DNA of 64,000 bases from contig OX328104.1 of assembly GCA_946811185.2 (NCBI GenBank), forward strand, positions 53,986,505 through 54,050,504, written 5' to 3'. Both the position numbers and the translations under genes were made by a program. The notes beneath the pieces are model-generated. The model was not told where the DNA came from. It saw only the letters and a program-made list of their open reading frames with translations, and did no database searches. Positions within the stretch are counted from its first letter, which is position 1, and each line of letters opens with the position of its first letter. Source of the DNA: Hippopus hippopus. Taxonomy: Eukaryota; Mollusca; Bivalvia; Cardiida; Cardiidae. Below are positions 12,285 to 24,083 of this stretch, piece by piece.

Positions 12285-12609
12285 AGAGCTTGTGTAGGAC
12301 TTTGTAAGCTCTCCAGGTATCATAGGTATCATTATCGTGTTATTAACACCCATCTCCATCTTCGCCAGCCAAGGGTAACAACTGCCCCAGCCAAGGGTAA
12401 CAACTGTGTTGTTACTTAAGTTACCCTTGCAAGTCAAAATTTGTAATCCCTGAGATACACCCCAAATTGGATTACCCCTAGAAATTTGACACGTATCACC
12501 TCAGAATTATATCTCATCAAAAACTAATGAAAAGTCACATAGCATAACCCTATTGGCAAAATCCACACATGTATTTTGAAAGTCTATTATCTGGTGTTGA
12601 AATGTACTC

Positions 12610-12829
12610 TTAACCCTTTAGCTGCTGAGCATGACTCACTGACCTTTTGCTGACAGTGTAGATCAAGATCAGACTGCACAGAACGTGCAGTCTGATCTTT
12701 GATCTACACTGTCCTATAAGGCGATATTTCCCCCCCCCAAAAAAAAAATAACTTTGAAAAAAGCAATATTTTAGTTTTTACTATCGACTTGGAGGTATCA
12801 TTTAATCTATTCAGCCGGATAAGGGTTAA
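12610..12829 (+). repeat. Family B TTAA element, full length
   Basis: 220 bp from TTAACCCTTTAGCTGC to AAGGGTTAA. The palindrome is GTGTAGATCAAGATCAGACT...AGTCTGATCTTTGATCTACAC. Its ends look like family A ends, which suggests the same transposase. Confidence 0.88.
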
Positions 12830-12964
12830 ACTTCATTGAACTGAAACTGATTTATTACACTGAATTTTGAAATAGTTGTTGTTTGTTTTGGGTAATGATT
12901 CTCAGCTTTTTGACGATTCTCTCCTGCTTTGCCATTTTTTTTAAGTTTTGCTGTTGATGGATAG

Positions 12965-13475
12965 CAAATTTATAGAGGATATTTGTTTTTTACGGTGAAA
13001 GATCGAAATTTATTTCATCGAGTGAACATCATCAGTAATATTTTCACGAGTGGCACAGCCACAAGTGAAAATATTACCAATGATGTTTACGAGATGAAAT
13101 AAATTTCGATCTTTCACTGAAAAAAACAAATATTCTATTTATTTCATGCTTTTAACCCTCTCTGCGGAAAACTTAATCAAAATCCAGTACAATTCATTTT
13201 GGTTATTCCCAGTGGCGTACCCCCTCCACATAGCAACGCATTACAATATTACGTCAAGCGTAAGAAATGTAAGGTAAATCATGTCATATTTCCATCTGGT
13301 TGTGAGGCACGCGCATTTTACCCAGGTAACTAGTGCACGGGAACAACTGTTTCCGCCTTCAATTGAAGAGTTAGAATATAAAAATTGGTAATTTCACTGG
13401 TCGTAACCATGAAATATCGAAAAATATTTCACCGATATTTCTCGATAACCTACCACAAAGCATGAAATAAAACAT
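12965..13475. mobile_element. Composite palindromic repeat (family F), copy 1
   Basis: 12985-13130 is a palindrome (GATCGAAATTTATTTCATCG and inverse). It is followed by a 335-bp unit (13137-13471) with inverted ends TTTATTTCATGCTTT and AAAGCATGAAATAAA. A close copy lies at 59855-60277. Confidence 0.75.
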
Positions 13476-13538
13476 GCTATTTGATTTGTGATTTTAAACA
13501 GACTGCGGGGTTTAAAAAATGCAACTTGGATCAGCCAT

Positions 13539-13767
13539 TTAACCCTTTACCACACAATGACGACTTTTGACGCCCCTGAAAGAGAAGGCTTTTGAAAACA
13601 TTGTGGGAAAAGGAGAAAATGCTGGTTACCAGCATTTTCTCCTTTTCCCACAATGTTTTCTACCCTATCAAAGAAAAATCATTTCATATGAGCCATGTTA
13701 AAACTGTCATCTACAAATGCTTTCAATTTGGACAGGTCTAAAATTTTGTCGTGTGGTAAAGGGTTAA
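13539..13767 (-). repeat. Family A TTAA element, full length
   Basis: Exactly 229 bp. Its palindrome at 13592-13662 is among the best preserved in the window. Confidence 0.93.
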
Positions 13768-13974
13768 GGGTGATTAGCAACCTTGTAATTGTCATCCATG
13801 GCTAGCATAGATATTTACCACCTTGGGAGGAAACCCTTTAAATTGTTAGAAACCCTGTTAACCACTCTCCCACACTGTTTCCTTGAACCCTTTTACAGAT
13901 GATTTCCATCCTTTGAGCTACGGTACATTTGTTTTTAATAAATATTTTCTACTTGGACGAGAGTAAGATTTTTG

Positions 13975-14418
13975 TTGACTGATTTAAAAATTCTAGACTT
14001 GCCCAAATTAAAAGCATTTTACAAACGACAAAGACAAACATAGCCTAAAGGATGTTTTCTGTCTTTGATAGGTGGAAATTACTGATGGCAAAGATCAACA
14101 GTACTTTTCACCTTTTCTCTCAAAGTTTTCAAAAGGTTTCTTTGTCAGGGTCATTAAAAAACAAGGATCACTTAATGGCAAAGGATTAACTCTTTACCAT
14201 ACAATTCCGAGTTTTGATGACCCCGATAGTAAAGACCTTTGAAAACATTGTGGGAAAAGGAGAAAATGCTGGTAAACAGCATTTTCTCCTATTCCCACAA
14301 TGTTTTCTAACTTATAAAAGACAGAAATCATCATACGAGCTACATTATTTTAATTTGACGTCTGCAAATGCTTTCAATTTGTTCAAGTCCAAAATTTTAT
14401 TGTTTGGTAAAGAGTTAA
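13975..14418. repeat. Two family A copies in opposite orientation at one TTAA
   Basis: 13975-14189 is degraded and ends at TTAA 14186-14189. 14186-14418 starts at the same TTAA in the opposite orientation with an intact palindrome. Confidence 0.82.
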
Positions 14419-14502
14419 TCATGTTAGCTCTCTGACTGGACACAGTCCAGTTTTGGCACCAATATAGGACAACTTGGGGTCAACTTCCTACTTGAATATG
14501 AG

Positions 14503-14694
14503 CTGCGCTCTTGCAAAAGGGGGCTTAATAAATCTCAGTAACGCATTTTACTAAGCAGGTCAATTAACATACAACTATGGATCCATAAAAGAAAATTGAC
14601 CAATAGTAAAAGGTTTCGGCCCAGGCTGACCTGGGTCAATATTCTTTGCAGATGCACTAAGCCCCCTTATCACGAAGCATGGCTCATAATATAG
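14503..14694. repeat. Family C MITE
   Basis: Inverted ends GAGCTGCGCTCTTGCAAAAG and TTATCACGAAGCATGGCTC. The internal palindrome around CCAGGCTGACCTGGG is shared with copies at 36752, 57500, 60300 and 63210. Confidence 0.68.
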
Positions 14695-14714
14695 TTAGCT
14701 CTTTACCAAACAAA

Positions 14715-14945
14715 GTTCCCAGCTGGGAAGCTCAGTGGCTAGCATATCTGACTAATGACCTGGTGATTGCAAGTTTGATACCTGGTTCAGGCAAACTTTT
14801 GCCTCGCACCTCTGATACATGCAAGAAAAGTAGTCAGAGGCTTAGAAAAAAGTTGGTCAATACTTGTGTGAGAAAGCCAGGAAACACATGCGTAGGGGCA
14901 CTGACCGCTGTGATATGACCTAAGCTGTTAAAACAGCATTAAACC
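14715..14945 (+). mobile_element. tRNA-headed SINE (family S1)
   Basis: Plus-strand copy: the head GAAGCTCAGTGGCTAGCA has box A, with a degenerate box B GTTTGATACC. The body matches the other S1 copies in inverse and the tail ends AACAGCATTAAACC. Confidence 0.78.
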
Positions 14946-15024
14946 TGTTACAAACAATCCAATCAAAGTATTGAAGGGGCCTTAATCTTTACATCTTTTT
15001 GCGACAAAAAAATTTTTTTTGCGA

Positions 15025-15620
15025 ACTCTTTACAACATAGAAAATTCTAGACTTGATTGTTAAAATTCAAAGCATTTGGAAACAACAAATTAAAGGTGGT
15101 TCAAATAATGAAACTTGCCTTTGATTGGGTAGAAAACATTCTGGGAAAAAGAGAAAAGTCGCCTGTGGTAATGCTTGAAAATACCATTTTATCATTTTAT
15201 TACGATAACATTCTGAAAAAAAAATGATTTAAAAAAATATGCTGTAAAATACGGATAATTGAAAGTAGGTTTAGTTTTGTGTACGAATACTTGTAAAAAT
15301 ATTGTTGCAAAAGGAGAAACTGCTTGCTGCAGTCCCAACGATTAATAAAATGGTTTGCCGCAAGTTTGAAAATTTGTCTAAAGGTGGCTAAAGTAATAAT
15401 CCTCTAACCAAACAACCCCAGTTTTAATGACTCCAAAGAAAACAAAAATTGAAAACATTATGGGGATAAGGAGAAAATGCTGGTCACGAGCATTTTCACC
15501 TTTTCCCAAAATGTTTTCTACCTCTTCACAAATAACTACATGTATTATTACTTGAGCCACATTTCATTGGTCATCTGCTTATACTTTCACTTTGGAAAAG
15601 TCTGAAAATGTTGAGACCTG
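15025..15620. repeat. Two strongly degraded family A copies
   Basis: 15025-15160 keeps one arm and half the palindrome. 15395-15620 keeps a diverged palindrome (about 15450-15520). The stretch between them (15161-15394) is AT-rich with no named feature. Confidence 0.6.
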
Positions 15621-15799
15621 CTGCTAGAGAAATAAGAGACACTGTATGTAAATGTCAGAATTAATAGAATTTCCTTGACATTTACCTCTTAGCCTGTAGA
15701 GCGCTGAATTGATGAAACAGACCTTTCCAGTGAAGAAAAACTTCCGAAAAACGATCATTTCATGGTTGTTTTAGCCAGAAGATGTAATGAAGTAGTGGA

Positions 15800-15855
15800 A
15801 AGTGTAGATCAAAGATCAGACTGCACATTCTGTGCAGTCTGATCTTGATTTACGC
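15800..15855. repeat. Family B palindrome core
   Basis: GTAGATCAAAGATCAGACTG and its inverse GCAGTCTGATCTTGATT; the outer ends are not clear. Confidence 0.72.
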
Positions 15856-15876
15856 CATTCGCAAAAACAACTACCC

Positions 15877-16098
15877 TTAACCACATAATCCTGAGTTTTA
15901 ACGATCCTGGCAAACAAGGCTTTTGAAAACATAGTGGGAAAAAGAGAAAATGCTGGTAACCAGCATTTTCTCCTTTTCCCACTATGTTTTCTACCCCATC
16001 AGAAACAAATTCCATAATTTGAGCCACATTTAAATTGTCATCTGCAAATGCTTTCAATTTGGACTGATCCCAAATTTTGTTGTTTGGTAAAGAGTTAA
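15877..16098 (-). repeat. Family A TTAA element
   Basis: 222 bp between TTAA sites with a good palindrome at about 15927-15992. Confidence 0.88.
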
Positions 16099-16289
16099 GG
16101 GTTATCTCCTTTACAGACATCAAAATAATGTAGTTGATTGATTGTATTGCATTTAATGCTGACTCAGGTCGGAACTTTTTGCAGATGAATTAAACCCACT
16201 TTTCAAAGAGCTGCATAGTGACTCATATCTTTGTTCAACAAAGATTAACAGGCAAATTACATCTAATTGCATCAAGAATATACACTGAA

Positions 16290-16790
16290 AACTTTCAGGG
16301 CTATTTTGGCTTTAACTCAGTTAAAAGATAAAAAAAGAGCACTGCATGCTAGTGCCAATGCTCAGCAGCAGTTGCTTAATTTTCAGTCAAAATTCTAAGT
16401 GGAACAAGGGACAAAACTGTGTCAAAAATATGTTGATGGTTATCTGCTCTTGTTTTATGGGTTACCCTTTCGATACTTAACCATTCAGTTTGAAGTAAAT
16501 ATCTTCAGTAATAATAGAGATGTTAGAAAATGTCAAAAATTTTTGAAATTTTAAGATAAAAAAGGGGCATGACCATGTCAAAAATACTTTGCTAGTTGTC
16601 TACCCCTATTGTATGGGTTCCTCTTTTAAAAATTAACAGCTTGTCCAAGTTTGAAGTAAATTATCTTCAGTAATAACAGAAATATTGTAAGATGTCAAAG
16701 TTTTTGCACAACGACAGTGACACAGATGATGACGCCTGGGCTGCGGCAATAACTTGATGTTTTCTTTGAAAACAGCAGAGCTAAAAATAT
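16290..16790. repeat. Dispersed repeat family G, copy 1
   Basis: Contains AACTGTGTCAAAAATATGTT and, twice, TTTGAAGTAAAT(T)ATCTTCAGTAATAA; it ends near CAGAGCTAAAAAT. Copies at 17850-18080, 18330-18510 and 20520-20800. Confidence 0.6.
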
Positions 16791-16794
16791 TTAA

Positions 16795-17670
16795 CCCTCA
16801 ATCGAACAGTCCAGATTTTTAACAACTTTGAGAAAGAAGGCTTTTGAAAAACATTTATTGGAAAAGGTGAAAGTGTTGGTGACCAGCATTTTCTCCATTT
16901 CCAACAATGTTTTCTTTCCTTTCAAAGACGATTCTCAATGTTGGAGCCATGTTTATACGTAGCTTTTTCATTTGCAAATGCTTTAGATACAGATAGGTTC
17001 AAATCTTGCTGTTTGATAAGGAGTTAAAAATGTTTATTTTACATTTAATGTGAAACAAGTTCTCAAAACTTATTTACCCTTTACCACATAACCCTAAGTT
17101 TTAACACCCAGTTATTTTTTGCCACTATTTGTCATTTTCAAGATTGAAAACGTATTACCTTCTACCGAACAACCCAGAGTTCTAACAACTTTGAGGAAGA
17201 AGGCTTTCAAAAACATTTGTGGGGAAAGATGAAAATGCTGGTAATCAGCATTTTCTTCTTTTCCCACAATGTTTTCTACCATTTCATAGACAAATGAAGC
17301 ATTTGAACCACATTTGAAGTGTCCTCTTCAAAATTTTAATGCTTTAAAATGCTTTGAATTTGGACTTAGTCTGAACTTTTGTCATAATTGGTAAAGTGTT
17401 AAACCAAAAAAGCAGATTCAAAAAAACCTTGACAATTAACACTTTACCACACGGCAAAATTTTAGACTCATCTATATTGAAGGAATTTATAGATAACAAC
17501 TCAAGGCTTTTCAAATGATAGTATTTGTCCTTGAATACATGTAGGTAAAAAGTTTTGTGGGAAAAGCAGAAAATACTGGTTACCAGCATTTTTTCCTTTT
17601 CCTACAATGTTTTCAAAAGGCTTTCTTAGGGTTGGTAAAACTCGGGATTGTATGGTAAAGAGGATAAAAT
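16795..17670. repeat. Cluster of three diverged family A copies
   Basis: About 16795-17035, 17150-17402 and 17440-17670, with recognisable palindromes at 16855-16915, 17215-17275 and 17555-17620. A fourth small start fragment lies at 17078-17115. Confidence 0.75.
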
Positions 17671-17849
17671 ACAATAGAGACAGGGCAAATTCCAGGACAT
17701 AGAAATTAGTTTTTAGATGAGTTTTTTGGTGCATTCATATTATCAAAAAATGAAATCTAAATTATACCTTTACCAAACAATCTGCAAATGCTTTGGATAT
17801 GAACAGGTCCAAAATTTTATCGTGTGGTAAAGAGTTGACAGGAGCACCA

Positions 17850-18510
17850 CACGTGGGTGCAAACTCTTGGCTGCAAGTGCTTGATTTTCAGTGAAAATTC
17901 AGTCAAAATAGGCAATTGTGTCAAAAATATTTTGATGGTTACCTACCCCTGTTGTACGAGTTCCCCTTTTGATTGTGAACAACTTGTCCAAGTTTGAAGA
18001 AAATATCTTCAGTAATGACAGAGATAATTTTAAATGTCAATTTTCAAAAAGCATGACCCAGTGCCCTTTTGCGGACAGTGTAACTCAAGATCAAACTGCA
18101 CAGAACATGCAGTCTGATCTTGATATACTCTGAAACTGTTGCAGATACTTTAAAACTCCTTTTCCCAGAGTATGAATCACATGCATTTGTGTGGAAACAG
18201 AACAGTAAAATTTCACAGCATAGAAGAGACAAGTCTAAACACACTAATCTTACTGTCACTTTTAAATCCTAGAAATCACCAAATACCAAAGTACTGTACT
18301 TGTTCAAAACTTTCTATTCACTTCCATTCTATATTGAACAACTTGTCCAAGTTTGAAGTAAATATCTTCAGTAATGACAGAGATAATTTTAAATGTCAAA
18401 GTTTTTGAAAATGTCGAAGTTTTCATACAACGACGATGCAGACGACAACGACGATGCCGGCGCTACAACAATACCTTTTCTTTGAAAACAGCTGAGCTAA
18501 AAATCCTTAC
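17850..18510. repeat. Family G repeat split by other repeats
   Basis: Family G pieces at 17850-18045 and 18330-18510 surround a family B half (18045-18130) and a 200-bp segment (18145-18345) that recurs at 24503-24702. Confidence 0.6.
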
Positions 18511-18539
18511 TTTACAACTATTGTGAAACACATTTTTAC

Positions 18540-18810
18540 AACTTATATAACCACTAACCACACAGTCCCAGCTTTTAATGACCCTGAAAAAGAAGCCTTT
18601 GAAAACATTGTGGAAAAAAGAAAAAATGCTGGTAACCAGCATTTTCTCCCTTTCCCTAAATGTTTTCTACCCTTTCATGCACAAATGAAGCATTTGAGTC
18701 ATGTTTAATTTGTCGTCTGCAAAATAAATGCTTTTAGTACTTTTAAATCTTCAAAAAAGAAATCTGGATTATACCTGCATTTGATATGAACAGGTTCAAA
18801 ATTCTGTTGT
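18540..18810 (-). repeat. Family A copy with an internal insertion
   Basis: The palindrome at about 18600-18665 is intact. The right third is interrupted near 18720-18780 by about 40 bp. Confidence 0.7.
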
Positions 18811-18881
18811 TTGGTGACCAGTTACAAATCTTTAATTACAACTTACGTGAAACAAATTCTTACAACTTATATAACCATTAA

Positions 18882-19878
18882 CCCCCCAGTCTCACAGACC
18901 CCGAATTGATCCCGAATTTGAAATTTTCAAATTCCCGGTGAGTTCGGCTAGCTTCGGGAGATTCATAGTGCTTCTTGAATCAAACCGGCATCAATTTGGG
19001 CTCAAAAACACTTCGGGAGAAAAATTTCAACATGTGCAAATTTTTTTCCCGAATTCAAAAGTCGAGCTGAATTGATCAGAAATCGGCGTGTTTCGGTGTA
19101 CTTCATAGTACTTGGTACTATGTCGTAGTGTTTCGGTGTACTTCATAGTAGTAAATTCGGCATTGTTCGGGTGAGAAACTGGCCCTATTCGGCGTACTTT
19201 CCTCTGCTGCAGCAGCTGATGGTACTGTCTGGTGCTCTGCCTTCTGGCTTTGGTAAGCCAAGGCCGCACCACCCACCGCCTTTGTTTCTTGTGCTTAAGC
19301 TGTGGACAGTGCTGTTCGTATTCAAGCCCCAGCTGTTGCCAAACAAGACTTTGTGCAGTCAGGGCCTTCTTCCTCTTCTCAATTTTGAAGCACAAGATGG
19401 CAATGATGACTTCTTCAGTTGTGGTTGGCACGTTGTCACTTCAAAAGTTTCAGGATGACTGATTCTCAGCTGAAAATGAAGAATTTATATACTTGTCTGT
19501 GTCTTTTGTTCAAATTCGGGTGCAAAGTCTTGGAGATTTTAAACTCGTAGTAGATCCGGAGCTATCAATGTAGTTTGTCATCGTTTGTTGTACATCGTAG
19601 TCCTTCATACATAGAAATTGGGCAGTCGGCGTAGATCGGGATGCTTCGTAGTACCTCTGCTCTAAAACTCGGCGTACTTTGGGAGAAAATCAGGGTGAAA
19701 GCGTAGTAAATCGCAGTATATTGTAGTACGTCGTAGCACGTCCGGAAAGGAATTGTTGTACTTCGGGAAATGTGCCGAGGGTCTATTGAATGGCTCTTTT
19801 TCGTAGTGATTCGGGAAAAACGCTGTCTCCCGAAGTACTACGATTTCTGGGGGATTCGGGGTCTGTGAGACGGGGGGA
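18882..19878. mobile_element. Non-autonomous PIF/Harbinger-type element
   Basis: About 1 kb with inverted ends of 25 bp or so (CCCCCCAGTCTCACAGACCCC and inverse), flanked by TAA on both sides (18879-18881; 19879-19881). This fits the TWA duplication of PIF/Harbinger elements. Inside are many short direct and inverted copies of TTCGGTGTACTTCATAGTA-like motifs and a relic of a transposase N-terminus. Confidence 0.75.
19300..19431 (-). pseudogene. Relic of a PIF/Harbinger transposase N-terminus
   Basis: The minus-strand frame from 19431 begins with a methionine and reaches a KKQRRWVVRPWLTKARR stretch. This resembles the RRWWVRPW-type segment near the N-terminus of Harbinger nucleases. It then degenerates into repeat-derived sequence, ending in all at 19027. 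No catalytic DDE residues remain. It is a captured fragment within the non-autonomous element, not a functional gene. Confidence 0.5.
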
Positions 19879-19879
19879 T

Positions 19880-20085
19880 AACTTTACCATCCCAACCCAC
19901 TATTTACAACCCTGAAAAAGTAGCCTTTTGAAAATATTCTGGGAAAAACAGAAAATGCATTTTCTCCTTTTTCTCACACTGTTTTCTACCCTTTCATAGG
20001 CAAATCCCACCATTTGAGCCATGTTAGATTTGTTGTCTGCAAATTCTTTCAACTTGGACAAGTCTATTGCCATTTGGTATAGACA
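19880..20085 (-). repeat. Family A copy, palindrome shortened
   Basis: The left side (ACTTTACCATCCCAACCCAC), a shortened palindrome GAAAATGCATTTTCTCC and the right side TTTGGTATAGACATAA are recognisable. Confidence 0.68.
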
Positions 20086-20519
20086 TAAATCACTCTAAGT
20101 AATTGCTACCTGAAACCTTTGATGTGACAGGCTAGACTAACACTCCACACCTACACCAGTCTCCCACAACACTTAAATGATGAGGTATGTCTGTTACAAG
20201 GCATAAAAAATTGTTGTAAAATGTTGGACTCATCCAAATTGAAAGCATTTGCAAGTAACATGTGGCTGAGAAGAACGGAATTGTACTTGAAAGAGTATAA
20301 ATGATTTTGGGAAAACATTAAAAGGAAAAGAGAAAATGTTGGGTACAAACTTCTTTTTCTTTGACGACTGATTTTTTTCACTTTTCGTTTTTGTTTTTTA
20401 TAAATTGCCTGGAATAATAAATCCCTAAAATATATATAATATATACCTACATGTATTATTTTCCAACAAAGCAAGAAACAATTCATTTCCATTGTTACAT
20501 TAAAGAAGAGCACCGCAAG

Positions 20520-20800
20520 ACTCAGCTACAGTTTCTTTTATAGTTTGATTTGATTTTCAGTGAAAACTCTTAGTCAGAAAAGGGGATAACTGTGTCAAAT
20601 ATATTTTGATGGTTACCTGCCCGTTTTGCATTGGTTCCCCTTTTGATAGTTACCAGCTAGTCCTAGTTTGAAGTAAATATCTTCAGTAATGACAGAGATA
20701 TTATAAAATGTCAAAGCTTTTGCATGACAATGACAACGACACAGACAATGCCAGGACTAATATAATGACATGCCCCGAAAAGAGCTGAGCTAAAAAAAGA
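20520..20800. repeat. Dispersed repeat family G, copy 3
   Basis: TTTGAAGTAAATATCTTCAG and AGAGCTGAGCTAAAAA mark it; similar in order to 16290-16790. Confidence 0.6.
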
Positions 20801-21061
20801 TATGGACTATCAGCTTAATACGAAAACCCTCAAGGTCTTCCAATTATGCTAATGGACAAGTCTTGTCCGGTCTACAAATGAGATAATATTTTCTTTTTTT
20901 GGTAAGTGCACCAAAATAAAAATGGTATCATAGGAAAGAAGAAATTATAACGCTTGCAATGATAACATTTTTTATGCAATTCAGATCTGTATTTCCGGTG
21001 CATTAACCTTGTAAAGTCGGACACCATTATTGGGAAGTCACAATTGCTAAAGCAGGTTAAG

Positions 21062-22044
21062 TCAATAATGAGTGTGATCCCCATTAACCCGAATAACTTC
21101 GGTGCACCTTCGGCACATTGAGCCAACAAGCCTGTGTAGAAATCTGACTGGAAGCTGGTTCCATTCATCAGTAATTGCCTGTCTTGATTGTTGTATGTTG
21201 TTTATGTTTTGTGCCCTGATCTTGCATTTTATGTAATCCGACACGTGCTCGATTGGGTTCATATTGGGCGATAATGCAGGCCATGGTAACATTTCAACAT
21301 TGTTTGCATCTAAGAAGTGTTGCATCAGCCTTGCAGCATGGGGACGAGCATTGTCCTGTTGTAAAATAGTACCTGGATGGGCAGCAATAAATGGGTAACA
21401 CAATCGGCTGCAAAACTTAACCAACGTAATGCTGTGCCATAAGACCACGACCACGTCCTCGCCCAAAGTAAGGAACACGATCTGAGTTTTATGATGGCAG
21501 GTAAACCCTGCCAAAAACATGGCATTTGGTCCACCCAAACGTGCAATCTCGACAACACACAGGTTCGTAAACCTACTTCAGTGCGCCAGTAGATACGCTG
21601 TCGTCGGTCGCTAGAATCAACACAGAATCTACACTCATCGGTAAACAGAACTGTTTGCCATTGGTTTAACCGCCATCTACGATGACGAAAAGCCCATTGC
21701 CTCCGCAAACGCCTGTGATTGGGGGTTAATTTTGGTCCAACGTAATCCGACTGCCTTCAGACGTCGCCGTACAGTTCTTGCACTAATGCCAGGTCTATTT
21801 CGACCAGGCGTATTTCGTGCGGTGTCATTTGGAACGGCAAAACAATTACATAAATGTGTAAGTTGAATGTGCTGATCCTAACGCAAGGTCGTAACACTGT
21901 GCCGTCCAGAATCTGCAACAGTCCCGTGCGTAAACACCGAATAGTTCTTTCATTCATCCCAAATTGACGGGCTACATGTGCGGGTGTTGCACCAGCCTCA
22001 AGCTGGCCAATTATGCGCGCACGCTGCCCATATGAAAGCTTCAT
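21062..22044 (-). pseudogene. Tc1-type (DD34E) transposase pseudogene
   Basis: Three minus-strand frames make up one broken transposase. 22044-21757 holds a helix-turn-helix (GQRARIIGQLEAG...VARQFGMNERTIRCL). 21708-21325 holds the first catalytic Asp in VLFTDECRF. 21538-21062 holds the second Asp in QQDNARPH and the Glu in SPNMNPIEH. There are 34 residues between the last two, as in Tc1 elements. At least one in-frame stop (21709-21756) and one frameshift (about 21540-21560) separate the parts. I could not identify terminal inverted repeats. Confidence 0.85.
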
Positions 22045-22699
22045 TTTTTTTTAGAAAACTCAATAATCAATGAAAAATTTTGATGTCTTTCGACTGGAAT
22101 ATCAATAGAGAACATGTTTTGATAAACAATTTTAACATGATATACTCGATACTGTATACATGAGAGTGCACGTGAAAAACGTCACCAGCACTGAATCTCA
22201 ACTGTATGGTGCATCGATGACTATGAAACTTGATAAACCGGTTTAAAAAGAAAGCAATATAAAGAAGGCAAAATTTCAAGAACATTGCTTAACTAGTTTT
22301 AAAATAATATAGGAATCCCCACCCAGACAAGACTTTTGTCCTTAAGTATGTTATTAATAGAGACATGTATGTTTGGTAATGAGATATCAATGAAAAACTG
22401 TGTTTTATACAGCAGGTATGACCTTTTCCATAGTTAGTTTTGCTTGATATCAAAGTCATTTAAGGGCATTTTATGGGATAGAAGCCTGTGTAACCCTGCA
22501 TTCATTCCTGCTAATTTATAATATATTGCTAGAATTTAATAATGCACATTTACAACAGGCATTTTTTTTTTTGACAAAGTTGACCTCTCATAACTTATCA
22601 ATTTCAGACAAACTGTCAAACTGTAATTACCTGCTGAATATGAACACAAGTATCGGGGGCGTAACCAGGGGTTCAGAATCATTATGCACTCTATATCAA

Positions 22700-22925
22700 G
22701 AGTGCAATGTAACCCTAAGGCAACTAAGCATGACCCAGTGCCCTTTTGCGGACAGTGTAACTCAAGATCAAACTGCACAGAACATGCAGTCTGATCTTGA
22801 TCTACTCTGTCCAATACAGTGACATTAATTTTTCTATCGAAAAGAAATTGGATGAAATTGCAATATTTGGCTTTTTACTATCGGTAGGAAATTTTCATTT
22901 TTCAGCAGTTTTAGGCTAAATTATG
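22700..22925. repeat. Family B element, diverged ends
   Basis: The core GCGGACAGTGTAACTCAAGA...GCAGTCTGATCTTGATCTAC is nearly identical over about 80 bp to 18045-18130. Confidence 0.72.
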
Positions 22926-23104
22926 AAGATGGAACTGTTGTTCTCTTAAGTGATAAAGGAATGCTTCAACAGTCCTGTTGCAATTTTTCTACATTATGCA
23001 CTTAAGTATTGTGCGTAATGGACACTACACCCTTGAGTATTTTTTCACATATTTCTGAAAATGGAGGCAGTTGTTACTTTTTTCGACATGTTCTGTGGTA
23101 ACTT

Positions 23105-23340
23105 AACTTAGATCTAAATGAAGGAAAAATCAGTGAAAGCATTTGCACTGAAGTACCAAGTAAAATGTAAACAAAAGGTAGAGCAACATGGCAACTTTTG
23201 GCCAGCTTTTCAAAATTAATTTTTCTGCCAATGACTTACACTTGAACCAATGTAATGATAACAGATTGTCATCCTCACAATAATTTCCATATTTTTATAT
23301 AATATGATTTAAATTTAAATGCATTTTAACTACTGCATTG
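23105..23340. repeat. Family D foldback, partial copy
   Basis: CAAGTAAAATGTAAACAAAAG...TTTTTCTGCCAATGACTTACACTTGAACC parallels the halves at 4860-4960 and 28130-28220. Confidence 0.55.
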
Positions 23341-23379
23341 TTTATTTTCAAGTACTATTTGGGCTTTATGAGCATCTAC

Positions 23380-23905
23380 AAATGACAAATTCAAAATTGG
23401 TACAAATCAGTGAAAGATCTCTGATAGGGTAGAAAACATGAGATGGAAAAAGGAGAAGATTCTAGTTAACAGCTTTTTTTTTTACTTTTTCCCACCATGT
23501 TCTCAAAACCTTTCTTCCTCAGGCTTGTTGTCTGCACATGTCATATTCTTCGAAGATTCGACCTGTCTGCTATGACGCATCACCCATCCCCGTATACCTG
23601 GGAAAAGTAGGGCTTATACCGAAGCTAATAGCCTATTACCCAAGCATGTAGGGGCTGTTTTAATAAATGGCCGATGCATAGGTTACATGCTAGCCGATCA
23701 TAGCTGAGTGAATCGCACCAGGCAGCATTTTATTGAGTAAATGTTTATTTCAGTTTGAAATTCAAAGTAACGGTTGTTGTTTTGAAAAGTAGCCCAGTTC
23801 TGTACCCAGAATGCCCATATCAGATAGATGAGTATTTGTAGAATGCCATCTAGCGGGAGATAATGCCTCAGGCTAGTTAAAACATGATTGTTTGGTTACG
23901 GGTTA
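23380..23905 (+). repeat. Family A copy interrupted by a 340-bp insertion
   Basis: Family A sequence at 23380-23525 continues at 23866-23905. Between them lies 23526-23865, flanked by the 9-bp direct repeat CCTCAGGCT (23517-23525; 23866-23874). Confidence 0.75.
23526..23865. mobile_element. Inserted element with 9-bp target duplication
   Basis: 340 bp, starting TGTTGTCTGCACATG and ending GGGAGATAATG, exactly between two CCTCAGGCT copies. No terminal inverted repeat or tRNA head is visible; family unknown. Confidence 0.65.
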
Positions 23906-24083
23906 ACAATATTCATGAAAAGAAGAGATAATATACATGAACCAAGGTTACATGAATACACATAAAAACATTGTGACAAAATGAAATTGACTGATACAGG
24001 CTTTAACACCATTTCTTTCTAAATAATTTGATGACCTATCTACAACAATACAAGGATATGAGCTGTGCTCTGAAAAAAGGAGT

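Noticed and set aside
18044..18408. Short open frames on both strands around the duplicated segment
   Set aside because: They fall within dispersed repeats and share no motif with known proteins.
20841..22340. Possible terminal inverted repeats of the Tc1-type element (GGACAAGTCTTGTC near 20853 and GACAAGACTTTTGTCC near 22326)
   Set aside because: The match is short, itself palindromic and offset by gaps; not enough to define ends.
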